DNA of 64,000 nucleotides, taken from assembly GCF_947504145.1 (NCBI RefSeq), contig NZ_CANNGQ010000002.1, forward strand, positions 682,001 through 746,000, read 5' to 3'. The position numbers and the translations under genes were made by a program. This stretch comes from an uncultured Microbulbifer sp. GTDB lineage: Bacteria; Pseudomonadota; Gammaproteobacteria; Pseudomonadales; Cellvibrionaceae. Position 1 is the stretch's first letter, and each line of letters opens with the position of its first letter. The notes below the pieces were generated by a model. It saw only the letters and a list, made by a program, of their open reading frames with translations, did no database searches and was not told where the DNA came from. Shown one piece after another: positions 1-9,257 of this stretch.

Positions 1-122
1 CTTTTTTGTGCGTGCACACTGAGAGCCTGTCCCTAGAGGCGTCTATGTTTATCCCTTAGAATGCTTGCTAGCCGTTACAGATTACATAGAACAACCGCAC
101 AGGGCGGGACAGGTTTTATCAA
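1..122. other. left-edge sequence, no assignable gene
   Basis: This short stretch precedes the first glycosyltransferase. One forward frame is open from base 3 to a TAG at 57-59 (18 codons) and could be the tail of an upstream gene. It carries no recognisable motif, so it is not called as a CDS. Confidence 0.3.
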
Positions 123-1028
123 ATGTTCTCCTACTTTATGAAAAAGCGTCTGCGCAAGCACGACGTGGTCAACAACCGTAAACTGGAATCCATCCTCCGG
201 GTGCAGTTGCTGCAACAGCAGTCACTGACCAGTATTGAGAAGGGTGTCGGCAATGATAAAGAACACAATATCGTTGTTTCCCTGACCTCGTTTGATCGCC
301 GTATCCACAATGTGGTTTACGCGGTGGAGAGTGTGTTCCAGCAGTGGGTAAAACCCGATGCGGTCGTGCTGTGGTTGTCCAGAGAGCAATTCCCGGACGG
401 ACAGCTTCCAGAGAGTCTGGTGCGTCAGCAGAAGCGCGGCCTGCAGGTGTTTTACATCGAAGATCTTGGCCCCTACACCAAATATTACTACGCCTTCGAT
501 AAATTCCCTGACAGCCTGATCATCACCGTGGACGACGACACGGTGTATCCGCCGGATATGATTGACCAGTTGTACCGCGCCTGGCTGCGCCACCCGAACT
601 GGATTCACTGTCACCGCGCGCACCTGATGCGGCTGGACAAGCAGGGCAAGCTCAAATCCTACGACGACTGGGGTTCCGACTGGCGCTGGAAAGAGTTCGA
701 CGGCGACCCCTCCCCGCTGGTGTTTCCAACCGGTGTTGGTGGTGTGCTCTATTTCCCGGGCTCGTTGCACCCGGACGCCTTCGACAAGGAAAAATTCCTC
801 AAGCTCTGCCCCAATGCCGACGATGTCTGGCTGAAGGCCATGAGCCTCAAGCAGGGCACCCCCTGTGCCCGCATGCCAGATCCTCGCGACTGGTCCGGCC
901 GCTTCTTTACTGTGGGTGGCACTCAGGACGTGGCACTGCGCAAGGAGAACTGGCGTTCGCGCGGCGGCAATGACTGCAAAATTCGGGACGTGTTTGAGCA
1001 CTACGATCTGTACCAGTTGCTGCGCTGA
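123..1028 (+). CDS. glycosyltransferase-like protein (surface glycan locus)
   Basis: The 301-residue product resembles GT-A type glycosyltransferases of polysaccharide loci. After a basic N-terminus there is a VVSLTSFDRRI stretch near residue 51, followed by a VDDDTVYPP motif with Asp137-139, the expected metal/nucleotide-sugar DXD site. It is soluble, with no signal peptide or membrane segment, so a cytoplasmic or peripheral role is likely. The acceptor and donor cannot be told from sequence. It converges on ugd, which fits a role in LPS core or surface glycan assembly. Confidence 0.7.
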   Translation: MFSYFMKKRLRKHDVVNNRKLESILRVQLLQQQSLTSIEKGVGNDKEHNIVVSLTSFDRRIHNVVYAVESVFQQWVKPDAVVLWLSREQFPDGQLPESLVRQQKRGLQVFYIEDLGPYTKYYYAFDKFPDSLIITVDDDTVYPPDMIDQLYRAWLRHPNWIHCHRAHLMRLDKQGKLKSYDDWGSDWRWKEFDGDPSPLVFPTGVGGVLYFPGSLHPDAFDKEKFLKLCPNADDVWLKAMSLKQGTPCARMPDPRDWSGRFFTVGGTQDVALRKENWRSRGGNDCKIRDVFEHYDLYQLLR

Positions 1029-1055
1029 CTTCGCGAAGCAATGGGGAGGGTTGCC

Positions 1056-1079
1056 CCCGGTAGCGGCACCGCCACCGGG
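1056..1079. terminator. possible bidirectional terminator between glycosyltransferase and ugd
   Basis: A GC-rich hairpin (CCCGGTAGCGG / CCGCCACCGGG, one mismatch, 2-nt loop) lies in the 77-bp gap between two convergent genes. It lacks a convincing T-run, so intrinsic termination is uncertain. Confidence 0.3.
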
Positions 1080-1105
1080 ACAGATTCGAAGTCCGGAAAG
1101 AGGTG

Positions 1106-2449
1106 TTACTGGCCGCCGGCCACCTGCGGACGCCCCACACAATAGTATTCAAAACCGGCTTCGGCCATATCCAGCGGGTGATACAGGTTGCGCCCGTCGA
1201 ACACTACGGGGTCGGTCAGGTTACTGCGCACCGTGTTGTAATCCAGCGATTTGAATTGCTGCCACTCGGTGGCAATTACCAGCGCATCGGCACCGGACAG
1301 GGCGCTGTCGCGGGTACCGCACAATTGCAGTTCGTCGCGGTTGCCGTAAATACGCTCGCACTCGTGCATCGCCTCCGGGTCAAACGCCCGCACCTTGGCA
1401 CCCATTTCCCACAGCTTTTCCATCAGCACACGGCTCGGCGCCTCGCGCATATCGTCCGTATTGGGTTTGAAGGACAGCCCCCACAGGGCAAACGTCTTGC
1501 CCGATAGATCCTTGCCGTAGCGCTCCACAATCTTGTCCAGAAGATAGTGCTTCTGAGTGTGGTTGCGCTCCTCCACGGCATTCAATACTTTCGGGTCCAG
1601 CCCCAGCTGCGCGGCAGTGGTTTTCAGAGCCTGTACATCTTTCGGAAAACAGGAGCCGCCGTAACCGATACCCGGATAGATGAAGTGGTAGCCGATACGC
1701 GGGTCGGAACCTATCCCCTGGCGAACGGACTCGATATCCGCACCCACGCGATCCGCGATCACGGCCATCTCATTCATAAAGCTGATCTTGGTGGCGAGCA
1801 TACAGTTGGCCGCGTACTTGGCCAGCTCTGCACTGCGCACATCCATCACGATGACCTTGTCGTGGTTGCGATTGAAGGGCGCATACAGCTGGCGCATCTT
1901 CTGCTCGGAAGCGTTTTCCGAGGTGCCGATGATGATGCGGTCCGGCTTCATGCAGTCCGCCACTGCAGAGCCTTCTTTCAGAAACTCGGGGTTGGAGATT
2001 ACATCGAACTCCAGATTCAGGGCGTTGCGCGCCTGAAGCGTGCGGGTGACTTCTTCACGCACCTTGTCCGCCGTGCCCACCGGTACCGTAGATTTGTTGA
2101 TAATGTATTTCTTGCCGTCCATATGCTCGGCAATGGTGCGGGCCACAGTGAGGACGTAGCGCAGATCCGCGGAACCATCTTCATCCGGCGGCGTACCGAC
2201 CGCGATAAAGATCAGTTCGCCATGGGCAACGCCATCGGCGGCGCTGGTAGAGAAGGTCAGGTTACCGGATTCGTTGTTACGCTTTACCAGCGGCTCCAGC
2301 CCCGGCTCAAAGATCGGAATATGGCCCTGTTTCAGGCGCTCGATCTTGTTTTCATCGATATCGATACAGGCTACGCGGTGGCCTGCCTCGGCCAATACGG
2401 CGGCTTGTACGAGTCCAACATAGCCAGTGCCGAATACGGTAACGTTCAT
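1106..2449 (-). CDS. ugd: UDP-glucose 6-dehydrogenase
   Basis: The enzyme oxidises UDP-glucose to UDP-glucuronate with two NAD+, feeding surface polysaccharide synthesis. The 447 residues are full family length. An N-terminal Rossmann motif (FGTGYVGLV) opens the NAD-binding domain. The central [10 protein letters not shown] motif contains catalytic Cys267. The C-terminal UDP-binding domain has [17 protein letters not shown]. The ATG at 2449 has a GGAG ribosome site about 8 nt upstream. Together with the UDP-glucuronate epimerase at 15.2-16.3 kb it suggests uronic acids (GlcA or GalA) in the core. Confidence 0.95.
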   Translation of the reverse strand: MNVTVFGTGYVGLVQAAVLAEAGHRVACIDIDENKIERLKQGHIPIFEPGLEPLVKRNNESGNLTFSTSAADGVAHGELIFIAVGTPPDEDGSADLRYVLTVARTIAEHMDGKKYIINKSTVPVGTADKVREEVTRTLQARNALNLEFDVISNPEFLKEGSAVADCMKPDRIIIGTSENASEQKMRQLYAPFNRNHDKVIVMDVRSAELAKYAANCMLATKISFMNEMAVIADRVGADIESVRQGIGSDPRIGYHFIYPGIGYGGSCFPKDVQALKTTAAQLGLDPKVLNAVEERNHTQKHYLLDKIVERYGKDLSGKTFALWGLSFKPNTDDMREAPSRVLMEKLWEMGAKVRAFDPEAMHECERIYGNRDELQLCGTRDSALSGADALVIATEWQQFKSLDYNTVRSNLTDPVVFDGRNLYHPLDMAEAGFEYYCVGRPQVAGGQ

Positions 2450-2586
2450 GATCTTTTCTCCAATTCCTTTCTTGTTCGGTTACCAGGCGCGGCAGGTGAT
2501 AAACCGGCACTCTGGTGAACTCTAAATAGTAAACGTGACGGCGATATGGCCGTAAGCTTCCTTTCTGTCAGCGGGGGCACCGGCCA

Positions 2587-3612
2587 TCACCGGGCCCACA
2601 CATAGTCGTGGCTGAATTTTGAGCCTGTTGTGGCTTCCACAATATATTGTGCGAACAGGGTGTTATTCATCTCCCGGTGGAAGAATGCCCTGCAATTTCC
2701 CGCCCAGTGCTGGCGTTTGGCATCATCCTGGTGAAATTCCCGCAGCTGCAGCAGCAGTGAATCTTCGCTGTCGAAGTAGGCCAGTGTCTCCGGCGGTACA
2801 AAATCCTCAAACGCGGCCGCGGCGTGGGTCAGCACCAACAGGCCGTTGCCGGCCAGTTGCGCGATACGCGCGGAAGAATACCACTGAAAGCCTTCCTGCC
2901 GGTTCAGGTTCAGGCCCATTTTGCTGTGTGCCAGCTTGCGTTGGTAATCGAGCCCCCACAGGGTGGGCTGGTCGAAGAGCCCGGGGGTGTGAAAGCGGAA
3001 GTCTTGTGGAAGCTGTTCGCGAAGCTCGGAAACCAGTTGACCGCGCTCGGTGTGCTGGCGGGAGTTACTGCAGAACAGCAAGTCCGCTTCCAGTGCCGGG
3101 TCGTCGCCGGCGATGACGCTGACATCGGCATTCTCCACACTGGGGTCCACCGGGTTCGGCATATGCCAGAGGCGGGCGCGGCTGCCGGTAAAGCGTTTGA
3201 GCTCGGCTGTGCCAGTGGAGACAAACATGGCGTCGGCGATGGTGCAGCGCTTTTCGATGTTGGTTGCATTGCGCGGGACAAACAGTGGATCGTTGTTGCA
3301 CGCCGCGAGAAGGATGTGCGGGTGCCTGCGGCGGATCTCGACAAAGGTCTCGTTGTCGATCAGGTCGCAGTGGCCAAATACGATGAGTTCCGGCTGGAAG
3401 GCGTCAACGGTCTGCAACAGGCGCCGGTTGGTTTTCTTTTTGCCCAGTTCGCGGATACCCAGCGGGGCTTCGAATCTGGCGACGTCGCGATCGCTGAAGG
3501 CGAGCACATTGTGGCCGGCGCGAATCAGGCCGGTATATAACTTGAGTGCCCAGCTGACCCGGATGTAGCCGTACTTGCGGTGCTGGTGGTTGTCGACGTG
3601 AAGAATGCGCAT
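2587..3612 (-). CDS. glycosyltransferase, CgeB-like / GT group 1
   Basis: The ORF track starts at a TTG (3651). The ATG at 3612 (MRILHVDNHQHRKYGY) gives a clean Rossmann-type N-terminus and is preferred, giving 341 aa. The C-terminal half (SKMGLNLNRQEGFQWYSSARIAQLAGNGLL) matches the GT group 1 domain of CgeB-like transferases, where an Asn/Arg-rich strand and a glycine-rich loop bind the nucleotide sugar. It is soluble. It lies between ugd and an ELM1-family gene in the LPS core cluster. Donor and acceptor are unknown. Confidence 0.7.
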   Translation of the reverse strand: MRILHVDNHQHRKYGYIRVSWALKLYTGLIRAGHNVLAFSDRDVARFEAPLGIRELGKKKTNRRLLQTVDAFQPELIVFGHCDLIDNETFVEIRRRHPHILLAACNNDPLFVPRNATNIEKRCTIADAMFVSTGTAELKRFTGSRARLWHMPNPVDPSVENADVSVIAGDDPALEADLLFCSNSRQHTERGQLVSELREQLPQDFRFHTPGLFDQPTLWGLDYQRKLAHSKMGLNLNRQEGFQWYSSARIAQLAGNGLLVLTHAAAAFEDFVPPETLAYFDSEDSLLLQLREFHQDDAKRQHWAGNCRAFFHREMNNTLFAQYIVEATTGSKFSHDYVWAR

Positions 3613-3805
3613 AAAAGAGCTGGCACCAGCAGGACAGGCCCGCACAGGCAATTGGACTAGGTGCCCGGCATTATACTGCCGCGCTCCCGCGGTTCAATTG
3701 TGACGAGGACGGCGGTTCGCGGGGTCCTGTATTCCCTCCCTTGCCTGGGGTAGCATTCTGGCTTTCTGACGGTAAGTACCGGGGTGGCCGTATGAGGCGA
3801 ACGCA

Positions 3806-4726
3806 TTGCTGACAATCTGGCGATTTATGGACGGCAACCGCGCGCACGAGAAGCAGAGTGCTGCGCTGGTCAGTGGGCTGCGAGCAGTACAGGGGGCGGA
3901 CCAGGTCGTATGTTGCGACGTCTCCTGCGCAGAAGCCCATGTGCCCCTCTGGGGGCAGCCATCACAGGCTCTGCGGGATCTGCCCGCGCCAGACTTTATT
4001 CTCGGCGCCGGCCACCGCAGCCATTGGCCTGTGCTGCGCGCACGTCGTCTGTTTGGTGGGCGCAGTGTGGTGGTGATGAAGCCCACTCTGCCGCTCGCCT
4101 GGTTCGATTTTGTCATCGCGCCGGAGCACGATCAGCCCCGGCCGCTGCAGAACGTTATTCTCACCCGCGGCGCGCTTGCCGAGCCGCTCCCCGATTTTCC
4201 AGCAGAGTTCAATCGCGCGCTGTTACTCCTCGGTGGCCCCAGCAAACACTTTCACTGGGATGCAGCAAAAATTGCCGCTGTCACCGGCAGGCTGTTGAAG
4301 CAACCGCGCCAGTGGATAGTGTCCGACAGCCGTCGCACCCCCCAAGACACCCTGGCCCAGTGCGCCGATTCCGGTGCCGAACTCCATCCGTGGCAGCAGT
4401 GTTCTGCCGACTGGCTCGGGGAGCAGATGGCCCGCGCCGGGCAGATCTGGGTCACCGGCGACAGTGTGTCGATGATCCACGAGGCGCTGCAGAGCCGGGT
4501 ACCGGTGGGCGTGATCCCAATGCCCAGCCGCAGCCCGTGCAACAAAATCCGCATGGCCGTCGACCGCCTTCTGGATGAGGGCTTGGTGACGGATCGCATC
4601 GATGGAGATCTGCATACTGCGGCACCGCGTCAGCCCCTCGCCCAACAGGTGATGTGTGCGCAGGCGCTATTGCGGCGTAGCGGTTGGCGGGAAGCGCAGC
4701 CGGTAATGCAAGGAAGTGCCCTGTGA
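3806..4726 (+). CDS. ELM1-family protein (DUF1022), glycan-locus associated
   Basis: The 306-aa product begins WRFMDGNRAHEKQSAALVSGL, the signature start of the ELM1/DUF1022 family, whose bacterial members lie in LPS and polysaccharide loci and have a GT-B-like fold. The C-terminal half has WVTGDSVSMIHEAL, a sugar-nucleotide-binding-like loop. The start is a TTG with a GAGG about 8 nt upstream. The stop overlaps the GTG of the next glycosyltransferase by 4 nt, so the two are translationally coupled. The biochemical activity of the family is not settled. Confidence 0.75.
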   Translation: MLTIWRFMDGNRAHEKQSAALVSGLRAVQGADQVVCCDVSCAEAHVPLWGQPSQALRDLPAPDFILGAGHRSHWPVLRARRLFGGRSVVVMKPTLPLAWFDFVIAPEHDQPRPLQNVILTRGALAEPLPDFPAEFNRALLLLGGPSKHFHWDAAKIAAVTGRLLKQPRQWIVSDSRRTPQDTLAQCADSGAELHPWQQCSADWLGEQMARAGQIWVTGDSVSMIHEALQSRVPVGVIPMPSRSPCNKIRMAVDRLLDEGLVTDRIDGDLHTAAPRQPLAQQVMCAQALLRRSGWREAQPVMQGSAL

Positions 4727-5826
4727 TACTGATCGCCACCCAGTGTTTCCCGCCGGATCGCGGCGGCATCGAGGGGCTGATGGGAGGGTTGGCGGATGCG
4801 CTGTGCGCAGTAGAGCGCGAGGTCATCGTGTTTGCAGATCGCACTCGCGCGGCGGAAGTGCCGCGCCCCTGCGCTTTTGAACTGCATCGTTTCGGCGGCT
4901 GGAAGCCCTGGCGCCGCTGGCGCAAAGCGGTGGCCGTGCGCGCTGCGTGCCAATCCGAAAGCGTTGCCGGGGTATTCGCGGACTCCTGGAAAAGCGCGGA
5001 AAAACTGGGCGCACTGGGTGTGCCGCTGGCGATACTGGCTCACGGTATGGAATTTCCCGCGCGCCCGTCGGGCGGAAAAGCCGCGCGCATTCGCAAGGCT
5101 CTGTGTCATGCGGATACCGTCATCGCCAATTCCTCCTATACCGCCGAGCAGGTCAGACCCTATTTGCAGGGGCATACCCGGCTGGTGGTGATCAATCCAC
5201 CCATTGGTCCTCAGCCGCCAGTACTAGAAAAAACACTGGCGACGATGCGCGCGCGTTTCGGTGGCGCGTCGCCGGTACTGTCTACCGTTGCCCGGCTGGA
5301 ACCGCGCAAGGGCGTCGATATGGTGATCCGCGCACTGCCCGCCATCCGGAAAACATTCCCTGCGGTGACTTACCTGGTGGCGGGCAGCGGGGAAGATCGC
5401 GAACGTCTGGATGGCCTTGCCCGCGAGGCGGGTGTGGCAGATTGTGTGCACTTTCTGGGAATGGTGGACGATGCACAGAAGGCCGCGATCTACGCGCTGA
5501 GTGACCTGTATGTGATGCCGGTGCGGCGCGAGGGGAATTCCGTAGAGGGGTTCGGCATCGTCTATCGCGAGGCCAACTGGTACGGTGTGCCGGTATTGGC
5601 GGGGCGCGATGGCGGTGCGGTGGATGCAGTGGAGGAGGGGGAGGCCGGTGCCCTGTGCAATGGCGCCGACCTGGACGAAGTATCCGGGGAAATCCTGAAG
5701 CTGCTGCGGGATAAGGCGGGACGCCAATCCATGGCCGCGCGCGCCGCCGAGCTTGCGCGCGGACCGGCGCAGTGGAAATCGGCGGTGCACCAATTCCTCG
5801 CGACGCTGGGTCCCGCTTCCCGCTAA
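4723..5826 (+). CDS. GT4-family glycosyltransferase
   Basis: The track start (4684) is inside the previous gene. The GTG at 4723 sits in a GTGA overlap with its stop and follows AAGGAAG, giving 367 aa. MILIATQCFPPDRGGIEGLM is the classic GT-B N-terminal glycine-rich loop. The C-terminal domain has LSTVARLEPRKGVDMVI (donor-binding domain start) and EGFGIVYREANWYGVPV (the E-x7-E catalytic region of GT4 retaining enzymes). It is probably an LPS core mannosyl-, glucosyl- or heptosyl-type transferase; substrate unknown. Confidence 0.85.
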   Translation: MILIATQCFPPDRGGIEGLMGGLADALCAVEREVIVFADRTRAAEVPRPCAFELHRFGGWKPWRRWRKAVAVRAACQSESVAGVFADSWKSAEKLGALGVPLAILAHGMEFPARPSGGKAARIRKALCHADTVIANSSYTAEQVRPYLQGHTRLVVINPPIGPQPPVLEKTLATMRARFGGASPVLSTVARLEPRKGVDMVIRALPAIRKTFPAVTYLVAGSGEDRERLDGLAREAGVADCVHFLGMVDDAQKAAIYALSDLYVMPVRREGNSVEGFGIVYREANWYGVPVLAGRDGGAVDAVEEGEAGALCNGADLDEVSGEILKLLRDKAGRQSMAARAAELARGPAQWKSAVHQFLATLGPASR

Positions 5827-5835
5827 TTACATTTT

Positions 5836-6495
5836 TTACGCTCGTTCCGCTTTCTTCCAGGGAATGCTGCGGTCGGAAATTTCCCAGTGAATGCGCTTCC
5901 ACATTTTTTCGATACGCCGTTGGATATAGCGTCGGCGAGATATGGAAAAATGCTCAGACAGTGGCAGAAATGCCGCGTTCCCCAGGCCATCGACCAGGTA
6001 GAGTTCCAGTTGCCTGTTGCGGGTTACCACAACCAGATTGTGCGGAAGCAGATTTTTGGTGAGCACACCGGTAGCACGCAGCCACTGCGAAAAACGCTCC
6101 AGCGCATCTCGGATGGCCACGTCCAGCCCGACATTTTTCAGATAGGTCTCCAGCGTCATTGCCGGCGCCCCCTGTTCATCCAGCAGCAACTCCGACACGG
6201 CGCCGGGGCCCTCGCTGGTTTCTGTCATTCCGTACCAGCGCGGGAGATGCTCCCACACAGAACTGTGTGAGGACGCGCTTCTCAATACCCGCTGGCGGTA
6301 GCCGGCCACTTCCCGGGCGTTGTCATCAAAGTGGCTGTCGCGGGCCAGCGCTTTGTACCAGGGGGCGCGCTGGCGAAGCTCGGCGACGCGGCCCGGCAAC
6401 ATGACTTTGACACAGCGGTCGGGGAAATCCGGGTGGTGATAGCAGTGGCGGTTGCCGCCGGAGGCAAAGGGCTTGCTGTTGCTGAGGTCGATCAA
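5836..6495 (-). CDS. YrbL-like protein (PhoP-regulated kinase-fold family)
   Basis: The 219-aa protein matches the YrbL-PhoP_reg family. It starts IDLSNSKPFASGGNRHCYHHP, has a conserved CVKV strand equivalent to the ATP-binding lysine strand of kinase folds, and a KNLLPHNLVV catalytic-loop-like segment. In enterobacteria yrbL belongs to the PhoP/PmrA envelope-stress regulon. Here it lies in an LPS cluster, which suggests core modification (possibly phosphorylation), but that is inference. The TTG start overlaps the stop of the upstream GT4 gene (TTGA), so they are coupled. Confidence 0.7.
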   Translation of the reverse strand: MIDLSNSKPFASGGNRHCYHHPDFPDRCVKVMLPGRVAELRQRAPWYKALARDSHFDDNAREVAGYRQRVLRSASSHSSVWEHLPRWYGMTETSEGPGAVSELLLDEQGAPAMTLETYLKNVGLDVAIRDALERFSQWLRATGVLTKNLLPHNLVVVTRNRQLELYLVDGLGNAAFLPLSEHFSISRRRYIQRRIEKMWKRIHWEISDRSIPWKKAERA

Positions 6496-7634
6496 TTCGC
6501 CGGTTCCGCTTTCTTTGCTGATGTTTTTTTTTGCCGTGCAAGCCGCTGGTAGAGCGCCAGTGTGTGTTGCGCCTGCTGCTGCAGGGTAAATTCTGGGGCG
6601 AGGCGTGGGGTCGCGGCGGCGCGCAGCAGTTGGTTGGTTTTGTCCAACAGTTGGTGGCGGTTACCATCTTCCACCAGCCCCTGGGGAAAGCAGGCGTGGA
6701 GGGATTCCGCCGGGCCGCCGATGTCATAGCCGATGACCGGCACCTGCATGGCCAGGGCTTCGATGACCGTGCGCCCGAAAGGCTCTGGTTTACGCGACAG
6801 GTTGTACACCAGTGCGGCGTGCCGGTACCACTCGCGAATATCGTTGCGGTGGCCGGTAAAGGTGATCTTGTCGGCGATGCCGTGCTCTGCCGCCAGTGCG
6901 CGCAGCTCCTGTTCGTAGTGCTGCTTGTTTTTTTCCGCGCCACCGATGATGACGCCGTGGATATCACCCTGCTGTTTTGTCAGCTCGGCAATCATGGCGA
7001 TGAAATCTTCCTGCCCTTTCCAGCGGCTCAGCCTTCCCGGCAGCACCAGCCAGCGGCGGTCGCGCAGCTCGGGAAACTCTCCCAGGGCATTTTCCAGCCA
7101 GTCTGTTGGCACCGGAACCTGAGGCGAAAATTCATTGGTATCCACTCCGCGATAAATCACCTCCGGTTCTGCCTGGAGGTCGGCGGCGTAGTTGCTGAGC
7201 AGATAGTCTTTGACACAATCGGAAATCGCAATGACCTGCTCGCTGCGGGCCATGATTGCGCTGTAACGGTTGATGGAATAGAGCCCGTGGGCGGTACTGA
7301 CCAGGCGCGGCCGGGTGGCCGGGTCAAGTTTCTTCCAGGCAAGATAGGTCAGCCACGCCGGTACCCGGGAGCGGACATGCAGGATGTCTGGTTGTAACTC
7401 GCGGATCAGTCGCCGCAGAGGGTGGACCTGTAGCAGGCTGGTGAGGGATTTTCGCTGCACCGGCAGCGCAATATGTCGGCTGCCTTCCATTTCCAGTTGT
7501 TCCACCATGCGGCCGCCACTGGAAATGACGATGGACTCGTGGCCCTGCTGCACCAGTGCGCGCGCCATATCGAGGGTGCCGCGTTCCACGCCTCCGGCAT
7601 TCAGGGCGGGCAGTAGCTGGATGACTTTCAACAA
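6492..7634 (-). CDS. GT4-family glycosyltransferase (LPS core type)
   Basis: The 380-aa GT-B protein starts at TTG 7634 with GGGAGA about 8 nt upstream. LLPALNAGGVERGTLDMARAL is the N-terminal acceptor-domain loop. LVLPGRLSRWKGQEDFI opens the donor domain, and EPFGRTVIEALAMQVPVIGYD is the E-x7-E motif of retaining GT4 enzymes. It is soluble or monotopic. It lies upstream of the YrbL-like gene with a 4-nt overlap and downstream of the ligase gene on the same strand. The likely role is core oligosaccharide elongation; the sugar is unknown. Confidence 0.85.
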   Translation of the reverse strand: MLKVIQLLPALNAGGVERGTLDMARALVQQGHESIVISSGGRMVEQLEMEGSRHIALPVQRKSLTSLLQVHPLRRLIRELQPDILHVRSRVPAWLTYLAWKKLDPATRPRLVSTAHGLYSINRYSAIMARSEQVIAISDCVKDYLLSNYAADLQAEPEVIYRGVDTNEFSPQVPVPTDWLENALGEFPELRDRRWLVLPGRLSRWKGQEDFIAMIAELTKQQGDIHGVIIGGAEKNKQHYEQELRALAAEHGIADKITFTGHRNDIREWYRHAALVYNLSRKPEPFGRTVIEALAMQVPVIGYDIGGPAESLHACFPQGLVEDGNRHQLLDKTNQLLRAAATPRLAPEFTLQQQAQHTLALYQRLARQKKTSAKKAEPAN

Positions 7635-7698
7635 AGAACCGTCTCCCTCATAGAACTTTCTCCATCAAATCGCAGCCTCTAACAAAGAATCCGCCGGC

Positions 7699-9099
7699 TC
7701 AGAGATGCTGAGTTGTCGTGGCCTGCTGGCGCTTTGCCGCCCACAATTGGGTCAGTAGTCCGCCGCCGACCAGCGCCATAACGAAGCGGCCGCTATCGTA
7801 AAAGAGGTAGGATTCGAACAGATTGATCACCCCGAAAAACACCGCAAAAGAAACGCTGAATAACAGGGTACTGCCGGAGATGAGGCCGGCCCTGTAGTAG
7901 CGCAGGCTGCGATGCAGCAGCCAGAATACCAGCGCGCCCAGCAGCAATAATCCCAGCAGACCAAAATTCACCACCAGATCCAGATAGCTGTTGTGCAGGT
8001 GGCCGAAGTTCTGCTTGATCGCTGCGGGCAGGTTTTCCGAGTGATCGAAGATCAGGCTGCGGCCGTTGCCCCCCCAGCCCACCAGCGGCCGCTGGGCGAT
8101 CCACTGCAGGGCTTCCGTCCAGGTGCGGATGCGCACGCCAGTGCTGGTAAAGGGCAGGTTCTCCAGCTCGCCCTGCTGTACGAGGGTGATGGTTTGCCGC
8201 TCGGCATCCAGGCGGTTGCTGACGATGTCACCGAGGCTCAGGTAGCCCGCCAGTAGTGCCGCACCGCAGGTGGCCATGGTGGCCGCGGCGATATAGCGGC
8301 GGTGGCTATGAAAGTGTTTGCGCAGGGTGACGATACCGGCACAGGCGATCACCACCAGCGCAAACAGCATACCCACCCAGCCGCCGCGGGTCTGGGTCAA
8401 CACCACGGCGGTGATACAGGTGGCCAGGGCCAGCAGCCAGCCGGCGCGAATGATCCAGCAGCCGCGGCGGGTGCGCAGTATATCCGGCGCAAATGCCAGC
8501 AGGCCCAGGGCGCCGGTACCAAACAGCATGGCGGTGTGCTGGGCGTTGTGCAGGCCGAAATCCACCCGCACACCGGCAAACCCCTGCTGCCACTCCTGCC
8601 AACCGCCGCCGGAAATCCACGGAGACAGCAGCAGGCCGCAGAGGGCAACGAGCCAGATCGTATAGGTGTTCTTTACCTGCCCGCCCAAGAGTATTGCTAC
8701 CGGAATCATGGCAAACCAGTTGGTGAGCCGGTGCACTTTGAACGAAGATTCGGCCCAGTGGGGGTGAGTCAGCCAGGAGCAGCCCCAGGAAATCAGAGCT
8801 ACCACGATGGCCGCAATCGCCAGCCATAGAATGCCGGAGCGCCGCAGGGAAACCCCGTCCACCGGCCGCCCGTAGATAGCGAGCATCAACAATCCGCACA
8901 GGAGCGCCAGTTGACCGGCTTTGTCCGGCACAGAGTCCAGGCTGATGCCGAAAAAGACATACACCAGTAACGCGGGCACGCCGAGTGCCGGCAGCCAGGC
9001 GCGTGACTGCAGCAGCCGGTTGGGTTGCCACCAGCGCTGCAAGTCGACTCTGTGACTGAGACGGTCGTGCTCGGCTGGGGATGAGGACGGTGTGGTCAT
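7699..9099 (-). CDS. O-antigen ligase / polymerase family membrane protein
   Basis: This is a polytopic membrane protein (about ten or more hydrophobic segments) with the Wzy_C/WaaL domain. The large periplasmic loop is followed by GHLHNSYLDLVVNFGLLGL, holding the conserved His used by WaaL-type ligases. Family members join undecaprenyl-linked glycan to lipid A-core or polymerise repeats. The track start (9222) adds a cysteine-rich, unlikely leader; the ATG at 9099 (MTTPSSSPAEHDRL) is chosen and leaves 466 aa. No clear ribosome site is visible. A ligase in a core cluster is more likely than a polymerase. Confidence 0.75.
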   Translation of the reverse strand: MTTPSSSPAEHDRLSHRVDLQRWWQPNRLLQSRAWLPALGVPALLVYVFFGISLDSVPDKAGQLALLCGLLMLAIYGRPVDGVSLRRSGILWLAIAAIVVALISWGCSWLTHPHWAESSFKVHRLTNWFAMIPVAILLGGQVKNTYTIWLVALCGLLLSPWISGGGWQEWQQGFAGVRVDFGLHNAQHTAMLFGTGALGLLAFAPDILRTRRGCWIIRAGWLLALATCITAVVLTQTRGGWVGMLFALVVIACAGIVTLRKHFHSHRRYIAAATMATCGAALLAGYLSLGDIVSNRLDAERQTITLVQQGELENLPFTSTGVRIRTWTEALQWIAQRPLVGWGGNGRSLIFDHSENLPAAIKQNFGHLHNSYLDLVVNFGLLGLLLLGALVFWLLHRSLRYYRAGLISGSTLLFSVSFAVFFGVINLFESYLFYDSGRFVMALVGGGLLTQLWAAKRQQATTTQHL

Positions 9100-9257
9100 T
9101 GGGGGATAGGCTCGGATACAGCAGAGTTCGACACTGCGGGAATTGGGTCGCACCAGCGGGGCGCATAGATGGGGTAGAATGCTACCAAACGCGGGGGGCA
9201 TTTCCACGGACTTTGTCCCCACTCTGACAATGTGTACGGGCTTCCGTTGTAACCTTG

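Noticed and set aside
222-1142. Minus-strand ORF over the first glycosyltransferase
   Set aside because: Shadow ORF in GC-rich DNA; no family motif, while the plus strand has DXD and GT features.
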